This document shows positions 20,402 through 25,615 of a DNA stretch of 25,615 nt, piece after piece; the first letter of the stretch is position 1, and each line of letters starts with the position of its first letter. The stretch covers positions 1 through 25,615 of the forward strand of contig JAQGAU010000619.1 in NCBI GenBank assembly GCA_034698045.1, read 5' to 3'. Both the position numbers and the translations under genes were made by a program. Under the pieces are notes generated by a model, which worked only from the letters and a program-made list of their open reading frames with translations, had not been told where the DNA came from and did not search any database. Source of the DNA: Paramacrobiotus richtersi (lineage: Eukaryota > Tardigrada > Eutardigrada > Parachela > Macrobiotidae).

Positions 20402-22643
20402 TTTCTACCGTGAATAAATGCTGATTTTCCCATATAAAATTTGCTGCGTACAACAACAAAGCCCATCTGAAAAGTGGACATTTGTTTCATTCTTGTTTCA
20501 GGCCAGAACTGGTCAGGCCGTCGGTGATCTACTGGATTAAACCTAGTGGAAACACAAACCAACTGGCCAGTAGTATGCTGTCGCTTGTCACATTATCCGC
20601 CTGCAAATAGCAATGAAGAAATCGCTGAAAAAACCTAAGGTTTTCCGACAGGCAACCGCCGATTCGCTTTGCCATTATTACGTCGAATCTGGATCTTTAA
20701 GCATTTTTGGTCAGCTTTCGCAGAGAACCATTTGATGGAGCTGTCCACACTCACTGACTGTAAGGATATGACGACCTGAAGCGCGGAAATCCCACGAAAA
20801 CGAACACGGTTATTGAGAATTTGCCCTGAAGCGTCGTTTGCGCACCGGCTGTATGATGAACAGTATTAGACGAGATTGCGCATCTAAAAGAACTTGGATT
20901 ACAGCTAAAGACACCATCATTAAATCATCTACGTTCTTAATCATGGAAACGGGAAAGTACACTTTGTTTATTTTACAATGATTAGCCAGATGCTTTTCTT
21001 CTTCGCAATACTCGCAGCCTTCCATAAGTACTTACACTTTCGCCGACGTTATCTAAAAGCGTGTAGATAACACTAATTTGGATTCCGGAGCTGGTTATGG
21101 GGAAGGTACACTGTGTACGGGATTGGACACGTGCGGATGCTATACAGGCTGGTGTTGGGCCTATGCCAGCTGGCCCGCTGGGACCGTATGCTGAAAGGCG
21201 ATCCATGGTGCTACACACAGAAACTTGGTGTGGCGAGCGGACTGAGCCAACGGGCATCGTGCGGCGGTAGTGGGGATTGTCATCTTGAGATGACCTGTGG
21301 CAATAACAACCGGCACACGGGTGATGACCGATAGTAATTCGCGATGCGGTATATTGTATGTTGCGCTCACCGACGAATAAAAACGGTTATTACTCATTTA
21401 TTGGTAAACCCAGATGCCGTAGTATATCTACATATAACAATACAATTAAATAAAAAACTTGTTCCAATCCGCGCGACATGGAACAGTGCTTGACGGTTTA
21501 TAGAGTCTATAGAGTTCATAAAACGGTTTATAGAGTCGTCGAAGTCCATAAGTTTTCGGTAATTTTTTTATTTTTGTTTTCATTATTTTTATGTATTCAT
21601 GTATTTTATGCCTCTTTTTTATGCAATGAATCATTTTGTGACGTTCAGGAAGTTCACTCAGGAATTTACAGAGCATATTCTTACAGCTGCGCCTGTGAGC
21701 TGTTATACGTATTTTATGCTTACAGTGTTAGAATTTTGGATATGAAATTCGGCAAGTTGCAGCTTGGTTTGAACTGCGTCAGGTTAAAATTCCGAAAACC
21801 ATAAAGTTTCTACAGATACAGATAAGTAACGGGCTCCGCGGAATTACAAAAACATACCTGGATTTGATCGCTGATAAATAAATATAACACACACATACGT
21901 AGTGTCACTTCGCGCAGTATGAAGCTACTGTACATGAAGTTACGCGGAGTTGTAATTTACGATAATCGATGTGCTTTGCTTTTTGTTAATGCAATCATGT
22001 TATGCAGCATTTTCGCAATGTTACGCCCGTTTCCACACAGCTACAGTACGTGTAATACTTATACGTGTAGTACATCGATTTGATTCAACAGGAAATGTGT
22101 CGTACTTTCGACCAAAACGAACGTGCCATGTGTAGCTTTCGGGTATTGGCATTATTTGGCTGTAACAAAAGTTCACTACGCTAACGTTCAACATTTCTGG
22201 AACGGTCTTTGATATTTATTACCGCGCACGTGTGCCATTTGCATAAATCTGCAATTCGTCGGCTTTTTGACGATAACTTTCGATGCTATTCCATAACTCG
22301 CATTTAAAACGAAAGCAGCTGATTTTCAGAACTTCCATCTATGCGCTGGCTTCTACAACCGCTGAATTACTTGAATATTACGCCGGCCAGAAACTGAAAC
22401 GATGCTTTGAATGTTTAATCCATTCTCTATACAACGCCGTATAACTATCACCATGTCACTCTCAAACCATCCACCATTTTCGCAAGAAACCAGACCAGAC
22501 AAGTTACAAAAGTACATCCCCCGTCTCTGGAGAAACCGCATCAGTGTCAAGTTATCAGCTGGTTATCTGTCGGAATTGCTTAAGCGCGACGCGTCGCCAT
22601 TTACCCAGTCCAAACAAAATCAATATGCCACAGGGAATTGGCC
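20402..22643. other. Region without an assigned gene between the retroelement relic and the Ly6-like gene
   Basis: Mostly A/T-rich noncoding sequence. One GC-rich island (about 21036-21335) is open in frames on both strands and, on the - strand, ends in a strong donor (AAAGT then GTAAGT at 21038..21033). It could hold an exon, but no family is recognisable. A 30-bp near-tandem duplication lies at 21493-21552. The right end should carry the 3' UTR of the Ly6-like gene; an AATAAA on the - strand lies at 22220..22215. Confidence 0.4.
21493..21552. repeat. Two-copy 30-bp direct repeat
   Basis: Both copies begin ACGGTTTATAGAGTC (21493 and 21523) and stay similar to the end, with several mismatches. 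Nothing suggests a function. Confidence 0.6.
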
Positions 22644-25600
22644 TCATCTACCGTGTATACCCCAGAGCCAAGCGAGGGCGGTCAGAGAAAGGAAGGTCCA
22701 GGGTGTGGTGGAGGTGGTGCGGGGGCCGTGGTTGCAGCCGTCGGTGAAGCACGCCTCCAGACAGCCGCGGACATAGCGGTCGTTGAGGAAGAAGCCGCCG
22801 CAGTGATTCTGCCGGACAATCTCCGTATCGCTGGTTAGACTGCCGCCGTCCAAGGCGCACGCTCGGACCACCATTTGTTCACCCGTGTCCGCTACAAAGA
22901 AAAACCAACCATAACTACAGTATAACGTATAACTGCAGTAGTTATTTTAGCGCCAGCTTCGTTGTGCACATTCTCAATAAAGAAATGTTGAAGAAAAACC
23001 AACCGATAAATATGATAGTATTGTTTATTGAAATATCCAATAATCTCGTCAGTCGACCTATACAGAAGCATTATACCTTTTACAACGAAATTTTGTTACT
23101 TTCGCACTAATAGCGCTGGCGCACGAAAGCATATCTGCGTTTTGAAACTTTATGTGCTAAAACATGCAGCCCGGTCTCGGCCAATCAAACGCGCCTCACT
23201 ACTTCCGCATCGCGCCGAAGATTGCGGCGCCACTGCTTTTAAAAAGATCAGACCGTTGGTCCATCCGATTTCTCAAAATGTTTGCGACCTACAATTTCAA
23301 GCTTTCCTTCACTGAATCGCTATATACATTAGACAATGTGCGTATAATAAAACTTGCTTTAGTGTTTTAGAAACTACCCAGAATTGCATTTGAGCTGTCC
23401 AACTCAATCACACGTTGCTCCAAAATACACCACTAAGCTCGACTCAACAGTGGGGTCTTATACGTTGATTAGCCGCTCTTACATAACGGATAATCTCCAC
23501 ATCGAGGGGTAGCGCAAGGAACCGGCATTTCGTGACACGGAACAGCAAAGAAAGACAGCTACCAGTGCTTCGCATCGCGGTAAAGGAAGATCACAGCGCG
23601 CGCACGACAAAGCCCAACAAAAACAAATTATAAGACAACAGGTCACCCGCCTGAAGGCAGAGCGTGCCGTTGCATCATCCTTCTATCGTGACCTGCCTTA
23701 CTCTAAACATTTCCTCCGCATCTTTTTCACATTAGGATTTCCTCAGCTGATCGTCTAATGCGCTGGGCGTCATAGATCCCTAAATGTTTTATAATGCACA
23801 ATTCGATTAGTATGTACCGTTTGCTATCTCTCAGTGTAACAAGACTTTCTACAATCCAACAAATTGTAACTATCAGTGCACAGCAGCAAATGTCCTGTTT
23901 ACAGTCAACGCACGCCCGGTACAAACGAGGCAGCGACGCCAGCGGGAGCGATCGCCGTGACTGCATGATGAAATTAGGTGCGACGAGGCACGGACCTGCC
24001 AATCACCCGTGCTAATCCATATTCCCTTAATCTCACCGCACAGCTACGGAATAATATGTCTTGTATGTGTAGCGCGCTTGTCTGAGCAAAATCAAGAGAT
24101 ATGCAATCAATCTCAATCAGAAAATTATTGTTTACGCAAACACGCACTTGGATCGGTTGTTCCGCTTAACCTGAGCGCTGGAGAGTTATCCTGAAGTATT
24201 AGTTAACGAAAGAATAGTTTGTATTGTGTTTGGGTTATGTTGTTTCGTGCGTTCATTGCCTTGTTCTCAAGGCATAATATTACCGCCAGCGAAAAAGGCT
24301 AACAAAAGCGCCTGTCTGTATAACGATTAGCACGGGATTAATGTTAAAGTCAAATCTGACACTTTGAGCGGGATCATCCCTCTCAGTATACGTTACGGCA
24401 CGTAAGCGACCATCTGGGAATTGCGCCATTCACGGTCACAATTATCTCACTAGGATAATAAACAGATAACACTCACGGCACGCATTCCGCTTTGACACCA
24501 TTGTACAGCAGCTGCAACGGGGTGCATGCAGACGTTGTAATTAGAAGCTGCCCTCGTAAAGGTCACGGATTGCGTGTTTAACAAGTTTTGGTAAACGCTG
24601 TTCCGTCTGCTAAGGATCCCTTAATTAGATGAATACTTGATATGCTGTGTTGAGAAGGTTACACAGCCACCAGCAGTCTTTGCCAATGGTTTAGAATCGC
24701 TCGTAATGCACACTTCATTTGTATTGATATTGGTGGTTTTTAGAAATTATTTTCGATAGGATTTCGGTTGATTGGAAAATCTCTTTTTGAAGATAACTAT
24801 ATCTTACCAGTGACTCCATACAGTTTATTATTTTACATACACAAATTGGCAGCAAGGATAAAAAAATAGATGGAGACGCTATTCATTATCATGTTCTTTA
24901 GATTAGTAATAAGCGATCTCAGTACACATACTGGTACAATATGATTGTACACAGTGCATGCACGTACCGGTACGTATATTTACGCAACGGTACTAGTTCA
25001 ACATTTTACAAACGCCTTTCACCTGTATCAAACACCACGGAATGTATACCGGTACGTTTCGTAAACCTATTTTTCTTTCTTAGTATCATAATGTACAATT
25101 AGTTCAATCCTATTACACAGCAGTTTCATTTGTAAGGTTTTCTGGATCAATGATAAGAAATGACTTATCTTTCAAAATACATAGTGGTCGATAATTTTGA
25201 TACTTGTAGCAACATATTTCCCGGCCATTAAGAGCTTTGTACTTCGGAATTTGTGCCCACGCGTCAAAAAGCGTACACTTACTGAAACCTTAGCTATACA
25301 AACATTCTGAGGACGCAACAAAACCCAAACCTTGTATAGCTAAAGAATTCCGCACAAGACTCACTTTGTGCACTTGTACAGTCACCCTTTTGTATGCAAC
25401 GGAACGCCACAGGCTGTCACCCAAGACCGGATGCAAACCACGTCTCTGTACATTCCTTACTCAAGGAGTCAAGCAGCGGCAAGAATAACATCAATAGAAA
25501 ACGACTCGACATGGTACTCACAGAAATGGCCAGCCAGTTTCAGACAGGCCGTCGCCGGAAACGCCGTCTTGCGTGATTTCCGTGCCCCGTAACAGCCGCG
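22644..25600 (-). CDS. Ly6/three-finger domain protein with probable GPI anchor (3' exons; 5' part outside window)
   Basis: Terminal exon 22891..22644 and penultimate exon 25600..25522 on the - strand, joined across a 2630-bp phase-1 intron (donor GTGAGT, acceptor TTCTTTGTAG). The terminal exon has the Ly6/uPAR C-terminal signature: RAC, then NHC, RGCLEAC and TDGCN, with four residues between the last two Cys and Asn directly after the last, as in three-finger folds. It ends in a Thr-rich linker and a hydrophobic stretch (WTFLSLTALAWLWGI) that looks like a GPI-attachment signal. The upstream exon gives GCYGA and ACLKLAG, which fit the middle of the domain, and its phase matches exactly. It is preceded by a good acceptor (CTGCAG) at the window edge, so the signal peptide and first Cys residues lie outside. 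The terminal exon is well supported; the exon pairing across the long intron is inference. Ly6 proteins usually act at the outer membrane surface. Confidence 0.6.
24962..24975. repeat. 14-bp perfect palindrome ACGTACCGGTACGT
   Basis: Perfectly self-complementary, within the long Ly6-like intron. A partial copy (ACCGGTACGT) recurs at 25048-25057. It could be a binding site for a dimeric factor or chance. Confidence 0.5.
25290..25343. repeat. 12-bp perfect inverted repeat with 30-bp loop
   Basis: TTAGCTATACAA (25290-25301) and its exact reverse complement TTGTATAGCTAA (25332-25343) lie inside the long Ly6-like intron. It could form a hairpin or be the remains of a small inverted-repeat element; no target-site duplication is evident. 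Confidence 0.55.
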
Positions 25601-25615
25601 CTGCAGGTAGATAAA

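Noticed and set aside
22411-22776. 121-codon + strand frame overlapping the Ly6-like terminal exon
   Set aside because: It is antisense to a better supported exon and shows no recognisable domain.
23512-23758. Basic, Gln/Arg-rich open stretch on the + strand
   Set aside because: It has no in-frame ATG or acceptor, matches no family I know and lies inside the proposed Ly6-like intron.
24478-24512. Alternative small - strand exon with acceptor TTGCAG and donor GTGAGT that could join the Ly6-like terminal exon in phase
   Set aside because: The 35-nt product fits the Ly6 cysteine pattern less well than the exon at 25600..25522; not excluded as an alternative exon.

Overview
This is a piece of animal nuclear genome. 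All recognisable genes carry spliceosomal introns with GT..AG ends, most only 50 to 110 bp long. There is no operon structure and there are no bacterial start signals. Short introns, compact spacing, ecdysozoan-type families and a local receptor expansion fit a small invertebrate such as a tardigrade. That placement is an inference from gene style, not a proven assignment.

Layout. Positions 1-4626 hold two tandem importin-alpha-like (armadillo repeat) genes on the + strand. The first is cut by the window edge (2-727); the second looks complete (2459-4626, 11 exons, 454 residues). The second has no visible importin-beta-binding domain and has lost most of the tryptophans that normally line the NLS groove. 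Positions 5106-7231 (- strand) hold a six-exon secreted cathepsin B-like cysteine protease. It has an intact Cys/His/Asn triad and an unusual tail of about 250 residues, rich in Pro, Asn and Tyr repeats and ending in a Cys-containing segment. Positions 8563-18292 (- strand) hold a tandem cluster of three paralogous rhodopsin-class GPCRs. From upstream to downstream these are C (18292-16890, one intron), B (16060-13314, two introns, the first enlarged and holding a dead retroelement piece) and A (10087-8563, an in-frame TAG just before TM7). All three have Asn-Arg-Leu where most class A receptors have Asp/Glu-Arg-Tyr. Positions 19740-20401 (+) hold a second decayed piece of the same kind of retroelement. 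Positions 22644-25600 (- strand) hold the two 3' exons of a Ly6/three-finger protein with a probable GPI signal, separated by a 2.6-kb intron; its 5' part lies beyond the window.

The genes look like independent nuclear genes rather than one pathway. Three of the four families here (protease, GPCRs, Ly6) act at the cell surface or outside the cell. The unusual observations are the degenerate IBB-less importin pair, the protease with an adhesive-like repeat tail, and the GPCR cluster caught with gene death, intron loss and transposon insertion in neighbouring copies. I found no credible tRNA, rRNA, CRISPR or prokaryotic feature.
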